DNA from: Pisaster brevispinus
Taxonomy: Eukaryota; Echinodermata; Asteroidea; Forcipulatida; Asteriidae
Assembly (NCBI GenBank): GCA_023634235.1
Contig: JAMKCF010000008.1
Span: 3,973,001 to 4,037,000, forward strand
Reading direction: 5' to 3'
DNA length: 64,000 bases
The position numbers and the translations under genes are program-made. Shown piece by piece: positions 1-10,605 of this stretch. Under the pieces are notes generated by a model. It did no database searches. It was not told the DNA's origin and worked only from the letters and a program-made list of their open reading frames with translations. Position 1 is the first letter of the stretch, and the number at the start of each line of letters is the position of its first letter.

Positions 1-290
1 AAAATGACAGTTTACAATTACATGACTTGTATTGCAAAGTTTGTGAACGACGATTACAGTAGGCCCTTAGGCCCATATTAGTTTGTGGTCGAAAACGACA
101 GAGATGAATAATTGTATTCCAAAGTTTGTGATCGACGATGACAGTAGGCCTTACACACCTATATTAGTTTGTGTTCGAAAATGACAGTACGTGACTTGCA
201 TTCTAAAGTTTGTAATCGACGACGACAGTAGGCCATAGGCCTGCATTTATCATGTGTGTTCCTAAAGTTTGTGTTTCAAGATGACAGCTA
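1..290. repeat. Degenerate tandem repeat, period about 83-86 bp
   Basis: Three to four degenerate copies are visible. The recurring core 'aaagtttgtg' followed by 'cgacgat' and 'acagtaggcc' occurs near 36, 120 and 206, with a weaker fourth copy near 263. Each copy also carries 'atattagtttgtg' followed by 'tcgaaaa'. No coding potential is evident. The array may extend left of the window. Confidence 0.75.
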
Positions 291-499
291 TGACTTTTAT
301 GACGGATGTTTTCTTAAAGGAAATTGGTGCAATTGCTTTTGGTAAGTTTCGAGATTGAACATCGACAGATATCTTCCGGTTTATCACAAACATGAGCTGG
401 GGTTGGATGATCGGAACAACTGTGTATGGATAATATCAGCTACTGAAAAGTTTAAGTACTTTCAGACATTTTCTAGGAAAATGCGCGATATATTGTGTA

Positions 500-605
500 A
501 TGTATTTTTTACGATTGAGTTTGCGTGTGTGTGATGTGTGTACACGCATATTTTTATGTTAAATTTTATGATTGATCTTATTTGCGCGCGTGTGTGTGTG
601 TTTAT
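500..605. repeat. GT-rich low-complexity stretch
   Basis: Runs of alternating purine/pyrimidine (gtgtgtgtg, gcgcgcgtgtgtg) interrupted by AT-rich sequence. This is simple-sequence DNA with no gene signal. Confidence 0.6.
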
Positions 606-622
606 AAATGTATTGTATGTGT

Positions 623-1078
623 TTACATATTGACATGAATACGCGACCGATGTTGTTGCAGTGTAGCACTGCGAATTCCTGTCGACAAAGCAATCAATCC
701 AGCCCGGGAAACAGCAGCTTTAAGTGGAATTTCGATGACGAAGTCATCTTCATCCTCCTCCACGCCTTCAGGAATGTCTTCCTCCTTCGCGACGAATCAC
801 CAGTGACACATTCCACCATCTGGAACTAAACCCATCAGCATCATGGTGCCCCCAATTCGTCTTGCCGCCTTCTCTCGGCAAAGCGCCCCGGAAGCTCAGA
901 AGGCACCGGCCCGCTGCTATTTTCGTCGTCTGTTTTCCGTCGAAATCGTTAGGCCAATATACCCGTGTAATTGTCCGATCGGATGATCACGCCACGAGTA
1001 GTTCGTGAACTTCTTCCACCGGGCGCAGCTGTCGTTACAATCCACCAGGATTCCATGCTGTTTTATGAAGAAACAGGT
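623..1078. other. GC-rich coding-like patch, strand unresolved
   Basis: Base composition rises sharply against AT-rich flanks. On the plus strand a good acceptor (ttgttgcag, ending 661) precedes a frame open to 829 (55 codons from 662), and a second plus frame with ATG at 843 runs to a stop near 986. On the minus strand three staggered open frames tile the patch: 1078 down to 917 (contains KKFTNYSWRDHPIGQLHGYI), 986 down to 768 (contains RVYWPNDFDGKQTTK), and 796 down to 623 (contains the acidic EGVEEDEDDFVIEIP). The minus-strand peptides look more protein-like, but no single frame or splice chain joins them. It may be an exon cluster of a gene leaving the window, a frameshifted pseudogene, or chance openness of GC-rich DNA. 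I do not recognise a family. Confidence 0.3.
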
Positions 1079-1471
1079 TCAAATTTCAGAGAATGTTAAA
1101 CAAGCGGAAAATGAACTTATTAATGTCGCAATTACATTAGGAAGCAACAGTCAGAAAACATTGCTGAACAGCCACATTCCACTGCTACTAAATTAACATC
1201 CAGCGACTCCACGAAGTCATTGTATAGTATTAATCAATTTCAGAACCAAGCCACCCCTCCCCCCCCCCGCAAACAACCCCATGTTATAACCCCATGTTAA
1301 CCCCATGCTATGCAAATGCATAATTTGGGGTGGGGGCTTCTGATGTATCGAACCACTAATTTGTGCATTTAAGGACGTCAATAGTGTGGGGTGGGGGGTT
1401 CTGAATTCTGAGTGGGGTCTTCCGACCCTGCCCCCCCCCACCTCACGCTGGTTTCCTTGGCACCCCTGAAT

Positions 1472-1640
1472 AACACATCAGCGATAAAGGTTCAAACACT
1501 ACCCTACTTTTTCGTCACTGTCCACAACACATCAGCGACAAAGGTTCAAACACTACCCTACTTTTTCGTCACTGTCCACAACACATCAGCGACAAAGGTT
1601 CACACACTACCCTACTTTTTCGTCACTGTCCACAACACAT
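1472..1640. repeat. 54-bp tandem repeat, about 3 copies
   Basis: A 54-bp unit beginning 'aacacatcagcga' and containing 'ctactttttcgtcactgtcc' is repeated three times almost without change (about 1472-1525, 1526-1579, 1580-1633), then decays. Because 54 is a multiple of three, one plus frame reads an 18-residue repeat (core LPYFFVTVH). I regard this as a by-product of the period, since no splice or start context supports a protein. Confidence 0.85.
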
Positions 1641-1987
1641 TCTTTCCGTGCACTTTGGTTCACAGAAACCCTCTCTGGCCTTGGCAATTTGTTTCCCTGG
1701 CAGATGTTCTCAAGCTCCGATGAAACACACCGTTATCGTCATCTTTCAAGTTACTCATTCAATCAACGTCTCCTTCCATCCATCGTTCTCCATCTCGCAC
1801 CCGGTTCCAAGTTACCCTTGACGTCCTTTTTTATCATTCTCTGCTGGTCCTATCATGCGACTTGGTTCAAGAGAACATTCGGCCTTGACGATGGTTTTAC
1901 AACAGATGTTTCTCGGAGAGCTCTGGTTACTGTACAGATTTGCTTAGCACAGGTGTTGTCGCTTAGCATAACCAATATTGTTGACGT

Positions 1988-2200
1988 GCCGTGGCCGAGT
2001 GGTCTGGTGCATGAGTAGACTCAAGTTATGATGGCTTCATCGGAGTGTGGGTCCGAATCCCGGAAAATGACACTTGATACCTTGAGCAAGACATTTAACC
2101 ATCAAATGCTTCTCTAATCCCAGGTGTATAAATGGAAACCTGCGAGGGCTGAGACGGCACTGGGTTAACCCATTAACGCTAAAACTAAGCAGCAGCTTGG
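1988..2200 (+). repeat. tRNA-derived SINE, plus orientation
   Basis: The head resembles a tRNA with pol III promoter boxes: A-box-like 'tggccgagtgg' and B-box-like 'gggtccgaatccc'. It is followed by the body motif 'ttgagcaagacatttaacc', which recurs in other copies in this window (near 58045 on plus, and in reverse near 17550). The region from 2200 to 2670 shows nothing else recognisable. Confidence 0.65.
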
Positions 2201-2671
2201 TGCTCACAGGGAACTGAGAAAGTTTGTAGATAAGTTAAACTATCTGGATGAACAGGAATAATGTTGCAAAGTGACGTGACCTAAAGCTATATACACATGT
2301 ACTACGCTGGATACCAGTGATTGAAGTGGATAGTTCACCGCGCTGTCTTTGCTTTACTGATAACATTATTAAGTGATACTTTTTTCACGGCAGCTCTGCG
2401 GAATTTGGCTTTCCCGCCAAAACCTCATTATATCACGATTACCACATATTTGTCTCAACGGTACGATGTATTAAAAATAGTAAAACGATCAAGTGTATAA
2501 ATAAATACGTTCATTCCTTACTCAAGGCTTAAAAAAAACCACCCAATCAATTATTTTCTTATGACAATATCATGGAAGCATTTGAGCTCTCTTTCGAAAA
2601 AAAACAAAAACAAAAAAAACAAAAAAAAAACGGCGCAAGTACATTTTTCGTTTCTACGATGCTCCTGTCAG

Positions 2672-3425
2672 AAAAGAGGAATGGAGAGGTCGAAGTTCAA
2701 ATCCAACTTTTTCGAAGATGACAACAGTTCAGACGAAAATATTTCCCGGCATGATTGGTACCAGAACCAAATTTATAACCAGCTGAACCTACTACACTAT
2801 CCCGAAATCGCAAAGGCTGTTTGTATATGTTTTTAACGACATAATCCTTCCAGAAATAAAGTTCAAGAAACCCTTCGGAATGCCAAAATTTGTGGCATGC
2901 ATGATGACTGCCAGCCTGTATAGTAAGCCTCGCCGACTACACACAGACAGACAGTCCACAGTTCCCAACCTCCATGAGAATCCCTTTCTTTCTTTGTGCT
3001 CCACTCCCCCTTCTCTCTTTTCCTCCTACTGCAGACCTCTTCGTTATAAATCAAAGATATCTGTTTGTGCTTTTATTTGACCATGAACAGAAGGCAACGG
3101 TGAAGACGAGGGATTGTCAATACTTAAGCCGGCCTTCGAAGCTCAATTGAAAGTGTCAAGATCACTCCAATTTCTGCTCCTTCAGACAGCTGTTTGTTCA
3201 ATTCGGATTCATCACGAATTGTCAAAGCAATCTCTGAAAGATTGGTCAATAACAATAACAACGCGGATGATTGAAACATCGTGTGTTCGTCGTTTATACG
3301 AGAATAAAGCTACGACAAACAAGCCAATCAGTGAGTTGACAATCACTGATGGTCTCTTTGTATTGTTGTTTGTATTTACTCCAGGCGTTATCACTGTTGT
3401 TTGTCACAACAAGTTCATTTTGTGA
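2672..3425 (+). other. Candidate orphan exons of an unrecognised plus-strand gene
   Basis: Three segments have splice-like borders. (1) An acceptor 'gctcctgtcag' precedes a frame from 2672 to about 2834 containing NFFEDDNSSDENISRHDWY. (2) 2854-2922 lies between acceptor 'cttccag' and donor GTAAGC; it is 69 bp and open in the phase 1 to phase 1 reading. (3) 3091-3330 lies between acceptor 'gaacag' and donor GTGAGT; it is 240 bp, again phase 1 to phase 1, and its frame stays open to 3425. Segments 2 and 3 join in frame. Joining segment 1 to 2 at the best donor creates a stop, so the chain is incomplete. No family was recognised. It could be part of a low-expression gene or chance. Confidence 0.25.
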
Positions 3426-6180
3426 GTCAGCAAAGTGCTAAGTAGCCTTTTTTCTGGGGTAATGTTTGTGCTTTCCTTTTGATGGCGATTGTTTATCTCT
3501 GACTACTTCTGGGTTCGGTGCCTGGACTTTTTATTTAAAATAAATAAATAAATACTTTAGTTCCTTAACGAGAACACCACGAGTTAACTTCGTGTCTACG
3601 TACCCCCCCCCCCAGGCCCGCTTCCAGGCTCAACAATCTAGACATGCAACACAGTTCGTCGTTTTAAAAATTTTGAACCGTGTTAAAATAACAAACAAAA
3701 GTGGTGGAGTCACAAAAATAAATACAGGTTGTGCTGATGTTATTTCAGAGATGTTTTGAGTCCAAACTTCCGCATTTGGTGTCCACATTCGCAGGTTTGT
3801 ACTGTATATCAGGTATACCATTCATGTAGAATGTCATCGATCTATTCTCTAGGTGTATGAGCTTGCGATCATGAGCCTGGAGCGTCTTTTTTTCCGGGAA
3901 GGGGAGATCTAAGTAACCCCTTCACCCGTTCTAAGAGCGACACTGTCGGGCAACCCCAATATATACTTTACAAATGCATGCATTCCAATCACTTCATGGT
4001 AGCCCAGAAACCGTCCGTCATTTTGAATGCCCAGTACCAAAAGTATACCATTTGAATCGATGAAGGCAGAGCCTAAACTGTTGTCTAAGCCTGGGTCAAA
4101 TCTTAGTTACGACCAGGGCACAGTTAAAACCCATTCCCTTAGTTCGAAAACTGCCTTGGACCCAAGTCCTAAAATCCCATACCTGATAAACGTTAGCCCC
4201 TCCCCCCAGTTGGTTCCCCCTTGAATTATCCGTTGTGGCAGTTTCGCAAAATGGTTTTCTGTGTGTTTTGAGGTGTTTGTTTGTTCGTTTGGTTTTGTTT
4301 TTTGCTACTTATTATTTTGTCAATTTGTTAGCCCTACTTTTGAGGACTCATTTGTTTCATTATAATACCGGTTTTGGTAATAATTTAGTTATTTGTTATC
4401 TGTTTATTTAAAACCATGACACGCTTCGTCGTTAACTTGGGCCTATAAATAATGTTTCGAAGTATTTTTGTTTATATTTTACTAATTTGTGTTCTTATTA
4501 TTTCCATATTCTATAACTATTTATTCATGTATACTTTATCGATTGTTTTGATTACTGTTTTTTTTTTGTCTCATGTGACTAGTTCAATAGGCTTTCGAGC
4601 CACAGTATCCTATACTTTAAGGTTAATCCCGGGCGTCGCATTATTTTGGAGTTGTGTTTCAAATGTACATGTGGCATGATTGTTTTATTGCATTTCTTTA
4701 TTTAATATTTACATGTATTTCACTCGACTATACATTAATAGTTAACAATTGGGTTTTGTTTGTTATTTCTATGAATGGCCGGATAAGGAAGAAAAAAGGG
4801 CAGGGTATTCGTGCGAACCTTTACTGGAGAACTTCATACAAAATGACGGTTGACCTTAAAACTGTGTTTATTTAACATAAAATTGTCCTGATCTGTCTAT
4901 AGAAACAACAACAACAAAACACAAAGGTACCGTTTTAGCAAATTAAGTCTTAAAAACAAACAAATGAAAGTTCCTTCTTTTCTTATTGTAACATTTAAAA
5001 AGACGGACTTTTGTGATTCTGCCTTCTTCTTTTGTTTGTCCTTTGTCTTCTCTTCCTTTCTATTTCGTTTCAACCCCTTTAATTCGCATTGGTAACCACT
5101 GCAGATTTAACTACAACCGCTTCCGAATTTTCAACTATTTTCTCAAAAATAATAACCCTCTAAGGGTAAAATAATCATCTCCTTAATGTTTGGGTTCCAT
5201 GCTATCTCATGACCGCAAAAATGTCTGCGGTTCCAGTCTTGAAAAACAGTCTCTCCGTGGTGTAAAAACATCATGAGTCATTTGGAGCTAAGATTTTCTT
5301 TATCCATGTTGACAACATTTTTAAAGGGATATTAAATACTATTTCGTTTTAGACCTATATGGAGAAATAAATCCATTCCTATTCTGTGTTCAATGAACAA
5401 CAATGTAAACGATACCTGCGACAACACATTTTGTCCAATTTCATAGAGCTAATTAAGCACAAAAAGTAGCTAAGCACAACAAAATTGTGCTTATCCAAGA
5501 TTAAGTTTACCAATCAAAACACATGTCTTAATATATACCATTTGACTGGTTTTCTGCTCAACTTTGCTCAGCAGAAAAAAAATGTTAAGCAAAATTTGCT
5601 GCTTTAAAGGGGCACATTGCCTTCAAATCACTCAAAATTTATAAGATTGGAATTACTTATCCTTTTAAGAGTTGCCTAAATACAAAACCACACACATTGT
5701 ACAGTGTGTTGTAGTTGGTGAGTGTGATAAAACAAAACAACATGAGTTTGCCTCTAAAACATTTTACCTTTACAACCTAACAGACACAATTACTGGAACG
5801 ACCAAACCAAGTGTTCGACACAGATTAGTAGATTATTGTAATGATCCAAGGTGACACAGGAGCCTTCAGACAGTGATAAATCTATCTTGAGGTCAATTTT
5901 CGTTTCACTCGTTACCTCTTAAACACATCACCTTTTTTAAAATGAACAAAATCAACACACATTTCGAAAGATTGTTCTTTTACCTTGAACATGTTTAACG
6001 GCCTGGCGAGAGTCTCTTGGGATGCGGTTAACGACTTTTCGACAGGAAAGGTACATGACAAAATAGTGGCAAAGATTGTAATAAATTTTATTGCGTTGTT
6101 TTACAGGCAAGCTGGTCAGCAGATACCTGTTTCCTGCAGATTGTCATCTTACGCCACGCATTGACCGAGCGGTCATGGCC
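3426..6180. other. AT-rich intergenic DNA
   Basis: No gene was identified. Contents include a C9-10 run near 3603, AT-rich stretches around 4250-5000, and fragments of foldback repeats: 5430-5600 matches the 'caatttcatagagct...aagcac' family also seen at 25107, and about 5600 begins 'tttaaaggggcac...ttgcc' like the TTAA-ended elements. Short frames here have no splice context or protein-like composition. Confidence 0.6.
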
Positions 6181-6186
6181 ACGCGT

Positions 6187-6315
6187 CACGTGATCGCAGA
6201 AATACGGTGACGTACCACCAGTGAGAAGGCGGGGCTTAACAACTTCATAGTACGTATACCATGTGTAGGTCTCTATGGCACTTTAAAAACCCAGTGAAGT
6301 GAACAATTTCAACTG
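6187..6315 (+). promoter_or_regulatory. Putative core promoter of the GPCR gene
   Basis: Elements in suitable order are an E-box CACGTG at 6187-6192, CRE-like 'gtgacgta' near 6208, a GC-box GGCGGGGC at 6228-6235, a TATA-like 'ctttaaaaac' at 6281-6290, and an initiator-like 'tttcaac' near 6308-6313, about 28 bp downstream of the TATA-like box. Spacing fits a TATA/Inr promoter starting transcription near 6310 and giving a 5' leader of about 285 nt. Sites are seen directly; function is inference. Confidence 0.4.
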
Positions 6316-6406
6316 AACTGCAATTTCGTCGAGTTTGCGTGGAAGACCATTTATTGTCTGCATCTCTTGTTTCGTTGCGTCAACTTTCTGTGAGCATATA
6401 GATATT

Positions 6407-6424
6407 ATGTGTAAAGTAATGTGA
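6407..6424 (+). promoter_or_regulatory. Short upstream ORF in the GPCR leader
   Basis: ATG at 6407 opens a five-codon frame (MCKVM) that stops with TGA at 6422. It contains an in-frame ATG immediately before that stop (ATG TGA at 6419-6424), a start-stop element. If the transcript starts near 6310, this could reduce initiation at the main ATG at 6596. Confidence 0.35.
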
Positions 6425-6536
6425 GATTCGCACCAATTTGTGCAGTGTCGTCTGTAGAGACGGACGATACCGACAGTACACCATCACTGCGTAAAGTAGA
6501 GTGTTGGTTTTACCTGAACGACCTCTCAACAGTATT

Positions 6537-6578
6537 GCCTCGAGCATTGAAACTTAGGCCTCGAGCATTGAAACTTAG
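6537..6578 (+). repeat. 21-bp direct tandem duplication in the GPCR leader
   Basis: The unit 'gcctcgagcattgaaactta' plus g occurs twice back to back (6537-6557 and 6558-6578), identical, ending 18 bp before the GPCR start codon. It looks like a recent slippage or duplication event. Confidence 0.85.
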
Positions 6579-6595
6579 TCCAACGATATTACAAC

Positions 6596-7741
6596 ATGGA
6601 ATTTATCTTGAACAACACGGGTGTTAGAGCTACACCAGGTTTGACCACGACTGTGCCGTGGTCTCAAATGCCAAGTGATGCTGCTGACGCGGAGGTCACA
6701 TTTTCTTACGGAGAGCGGGTGGTACTAGCTGTCACAATCTGCCTCATCGCCGTCTTTGGCGGCTTCGGCAACGGCCTGGTTATACTCTCAGTCGCGCTCT
6801 CTCGTAAACTCCGGACTGCAACCAATGTGTACGTTGTGAGCCTGAGCACCACCGATCTGCTGACTTGTTTGTGTTTACCGTGGCATGCTCTGGCAGTGGC
6901 CAGTGTGGACGGTTGGCCGATGGACATGGTAGTGTGTGCAACTGCCGGTGCTTTATCCATCATCTTCGTGGGGTCGAGTATGATAACTCTGGCATTCATT
7001 GCCTTGAACCGGTTATACCTTATCACCCAACCCAGTGCAAAGTACCGTGCCTTCTACACCTCTAAGATGCTAATCGGAACCACTCTCTTCGCCTGGCTGC
7101 TACCCATTGTCACCGTTGCCATCCCGCCCCTGGTGGGCGTGGGCAAGCTCGGATACGACGACAAATACCTCCGGTGCGGACCTCTGCACATGAACGCCTT
7201 CAGTGTCTATGACAGTATCATCGCGACGATCTTGTACCCGGCTCCTCTGATCATCATCGTCGTCAGCTACGTGAAGATCTTTCTGCACATAAGGCGCCAC
7301 ACCAAGACGATCACGGCACCAAACGAGCACTCCTCCTCATCCCACTACCCGAAGAGTCCCGCCGTCAGCAACGGCAATCACCACCAGCAGCAGCAGCCGC
7401 CGGTCCTCAAACCCCATCAGAGCTCGACGAAGAAGCGGCTCAGCAAGAGGCAGGTTGAGATCACCAAGAACCTCTTCTACGTGGTGTGTGCGTTCGTGGT
7501 GTGCCTCACGCCGTACAGCGCCGGACTCATGATCCCCGGGGTCGATCATTTTGTCCCGTACGCGGGGGTCATCCTCTTACTCAACAGTTGTGTCAACCCC
7601 GTCATCTATGCGGCCAAGCACCCCCATTTCAAGACGGTGTTCCGTTACATCTTGACTCTAAAATTGTCCAAAATTCCTGAGCCGTCAAACTTTCTAAGAT
7701 CTGCCCTCTCATCTCGCAGTGACTTGCCCAGCAACAAATAA
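6596..7741 (+). CDS. Class A orphan GPCR, Moody/Tre1/GPR84-like, intronless
   Basis: A 381-residue seven-transmembrane receptor of the plasma membrane, expected to couple to heterotrimeric G proteins; the ligand is unknown. The start is the first ATG that gives a short extracellular N-terminus with a glycosylation sequon (NNT, residues 6-8). TM1 carries the GN motif (GGFGNGLVILSV). TM2 has LSTTDLL in place of LAxxD. The conserved cysteines at the top of TM3 (VVCATAG) and in loop 2 (YLRCGPL) can form the usual disulfide. The end of TM3 reads NRL instead of DRY. Loop 3 is long, with Ser/His/Gln runs and basic KKRLSKRQ. TM6 is FVVCLTPYS, so the usual CWxP is CLTP. TM7 ends NSCVNPVIYAAKH (NPxxY). 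The NR motif and TM6/TM7 pattern fit the Moody/Tre1/GPR84 branch; melatonin-receptor-like is the alternative label. The single exon is typical of expanded echinoderm receptor families. Confidence 0.9.
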   Translation: MEFILNNTGVRATPGLTTTVPWSQMPSDAADAEVTFSYGERVVLAVTICLIAVFGGFGNGLVILSVALSRKLRTATNVYVVSLSTTDLLTCLCLPWHALAVASVDGWPMDMVVCATAGALSIIFVGSSMITLAFIALNRLYLITQPSAKYRAFYTSKMLIGTTLFAWLLPIVTVAIPPLVGVGKLGYDDKYLRCGPLHMNAFSVYDSIIATILYPAPLIIIVVSYVKIFLHIRRHTKTITAPNEHSSSSHYPKSPAVSNGNHHQQQQPPVLKPHQSSTKKRLSKRQVEITKNLFYVVCAFVVCLTPYSAGLMIPGVDHFVPYAGVILLLNSCVNPVIYAAKHPHFKTVFRYILTLKLSKIPEPSNFLRSALSSRSDLPSNK

Positions 7742-7816
7742 CTATTGGGATGAGAGCTTTGAATAGCCCTGACAAAAAAACTAGACTTTTGAACAAAATT
7801 GTTGATGTCGGTCTCC

Positions 7817-8077
7817 GATCGGGGCCCAATTTCATGGCTCTGCTTGCCGCCGAATTCTGCGCTTACGATCACCATTCTCCACTCATTGTGCAAGCGCCGA
7901 ATTTCTGCGCTAGATGTGTAAGCGAAGATCGCCTAGTTGCGTTGAGTAAGCACGCACACAAGTAAACATTCTCTGCTAACCCGTGAAATACGCTTGACGT
8001 AAGCGCGGAACTCCCTGCTTCCGTAAGCGACGATATTTTGCTTATGGTAAGCAGAGCCATGAAATTTGGCCCCGATC
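7817..8077. mobile_element. Foldback element (MITE-like) with 29-bp terminal inverted repeats
   Basis: The left end 7817-7845 begins 'gatcggggcccaatttcatg' and the right end 8049-8077 is its reverse complement with one mismatch. The interior has multiple 'aagc' and 'gcttac' motifs and no coding capacity. Related copies occur at 23535-23745 and 52675-52945. It starts 76 bp after the GPCR stop codon, so it probably lies in that gene's 3' untranslated region. Confidence 0.85.
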
Positions 8078-9813
8078 ATCAATGTAAATTTTCTAGCCTT
8101 TTTTAAATACTGTGTTGTAAATTTAGGGCGCTTTATTTTGCTGTACTTATGAGAACCATGTATTTTTGTAAAGATCGATTGCTTTCATTGGAAATAGAAC
8201 TAAAGGTCCTGGCTGGACAATCGCTAAAAAAATATATATATATCTTAAGTTGGATGCTAAGAAACTACAGGTATGAAGGCTAAGAACTTTAAGTTCCACA
8301 AAACCAACTTGAGACGTTTAAACTGTTCATATGAAGAAATTTTTGAAATGAAACTTTGCTCTTTTCGAAACGACGACGTGGGCTTGGACTCGTCCGTCCG
8401 TTTTCTAAACACCTGACGGAGCCTAAAATCCCACCGCCGGGCTTTCGAAAAAGGCCACAAAGCACGCGGCCAGCATTAGTATAGTTGACTTGGCATGTAA
8501 CTTTTCAGCTCACAGCTGATTTCCTATGTTTTTTCTTTTAAAATAGTGTCATAGAAAACTGAAAAATACTGCACAAAGTTGAGAGTGTTGTGAGTCATTT
8601 TTTTCATTTTTTGTTACACAAATTACAACTTGCATGTGACCCAACATAATAATAATAATAATAATAAAAACATTTATATAGCGCCAAAATCCGCCTAAAA
8701 AGACACTCAAGGTGCTTAACAAAAAAATATGTAAAATAAAAAGCCAATAAATATACCGAAATATAAAAGACAGCTGTAAACAGCTACAGAAACAGGATTT
8801 CCATGAACCCTTAAAAATAAAGGTGAAAGTTACAGCTCAATCGATCATGGGGTCCTGAAAAAATAGTGAAAAACCCCTTCACAATTTCCAAGCATCGGAT
8901 TTTGGACTAGACTCGCAAGTGCATTTCATGTCAATATATTTCAAGGGCAGTTTCCCCACCATGTCCATCTTTGTGTGCCAAAGTTATAAGTGGTTTTATT
9001 AATAGCCCAAAGTGACGCAAGCTTGCCAAAAAAAGTAGCTGTGTATAATTACATGTACTGTGAAGAAACGTGTTTGCATTCATACCAATCATGTCATTTA
9101 TATATATTTTGTTTGTGTAAAAATGTTGGTTTTGAATAATAGTTTATGTATTTTAATGCGTCCATTGTACCATAGATGCCTTTACACAACTGTACTGGGT
9201 ATGTTTTTATGTATATATTTTGCACCTTTGATCACTCGGTTCACGGACAAGACACGCCTATGTTAACGACGTAACAAAAATTTGTAGATTTGACATTACG
9301 TAAACAATAAAATGCTTTTGCCTGTTTTATAATTGTCGGTTGTTTTGCTTGTATTTTGAAGTCGCAAGTGGCACATACTATTTGAATATTTCTTGATTAT
9401 TGTACGACCATTTTGTTTTTCTGCTAATCAAAACAGCGTACACCGAACCGAGGCTGGAAGTCACAGGTAGCCTGGCGCCTTTTTTATACATGTGTATTAT
9501 TGAATAATAACATTTTCATTTATGTTAATGGAGACAAGGAGTGAGACCACATTGGCCTACAACATGAGACAGGCAGCTTACCGTATCTGAAAGCATGGGC
9601 GGTAGAACCTGTGGGAGGGGCAGGGGGCGTTGCCCCTAACCTTTTGAAAGGTAGCTAATTTGTCGCTCACATTCAACCAATCTATTAACAAATAAATCAC
9701 AAAAACAGATGCAGTAGTGGCAAGGCATTTACAAAAAAAATGTATTACTGCTTCCCTTACGCACTTTTCAACGTGCTCTGTCGCTGCTAGCTGGAGTGGA
9801 ACTGGCGTACTTA
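8078..9813. other. Intergenic or 3'-flanking DNA
   Basis: No gene was identified. An (AAT)n tract at 8649-8667 is followed by 'tatatagcgcc...aaggtgctt', the usual tail of a short interspersed repeat. A polyadenylation hexamer AATAAA at 9306-9311 could serve a long GPCR 3' UTR, but this is unproven. 9415-9470 contains 'aaccgaggctggaag', shared with repeats near 44200 and 52060. Confidence 0.5.
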
Positions 9814-9990
9814 GGCAGAGCTGCCAACATTTGCATCTTGCAATCTGGGAGATATTTAGAATTACATTCAACACTATAGGGAAACAGTTTCCATAATCAG
9901 AGAGATTTCAAAATGTGTTCATCGGAACTTGGAAAGATTGGTTTATTTTCAGGGATCTTCAGCAGAACCAGGGAGAGTTGGCAGCTCTGC
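9814..9990. mobile_element. Foldback element ending 'gcagagctgccaac'
   Basis: The terminal inverted repeats are 'gcagagctgccaac' at 9814-9827 and 'gttggcagctctgc' at 9977-9990. The interior has 'gggagatatttagaattaca' and 'ccataatcag'. A homologous copy lies at about 23048-23254 in a TONSL intron, and a solo end near 24730. Confidence 0.85.
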
Positions 9991-10605
9991 TTTAGGCCTA
10001 ACCTCAAACAAACTCCAACTTCATACTTGTGCATCAACACGACAACCACTCTTCTAACGATTCCTCATTTTGAGTACGGTTCATCATCTACTTATTTCAA
10101 CATTTGCAAGTGAAGAAATATTTAGTTATAATACTGAAAAAGAACAATGGAGTGTTTACACTGAAAAATCTCAACCGAACACTAAGCTACAAGTAACGGC
10201 GGTGAAAGAGCCCAGCTTGCATTTGTTTTCGTTCAGATAGGCTTGCAAAAAAAAAGAGAGAAGATAAATAACAGTTTAATGATGTGGTAATTACAACCAA
10301 CCGGAACACCTTCTTTCCCGAAATTGAATACAACGATTTCCGAAGGAATAAAGTAATTAACACCTACGTGATACAAATAGTGTGCTTCCCTGCTGAGTGA
10401 TGTGTGGTGTCTACCACCGGAAGGACAAATCTATAGTGGGTGCCCACCCCCCCCTCCCCCACACCCCACTGGCAAACTACCACATAATAGTGGAAAGCCC
10501 TACCAACATATTTACTTTTGTAGACCCTTCCTTTACACTCAGATATATATTTCACAAGGAGTCTAAACATCTAAAAATGAAATGTTTAATCACAAAGATC
10601 TCACT
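9991..10605. other. Intergenic, nothing recognised
   Basis: Low-complexity and AT-rich DNA with a C-rich patch at 10440-10470. No splice-supported or protein-like frame was seen on either strand. Confidence 0.5.

Noticed and set aside
1412..1723. Plus-strand frame encoding 18-residue repeats
   Set aside because: It is explained by a 54-bp tandem repeat with period divisible by three. There is no start, splice or family support.
6421..6627. Long frame overlapping the GPCR start
   Set aside because: It begins at GTG, not ATG, and ends shortly after the GPCR ATG. Eukaryotic initiation there is unlikely.
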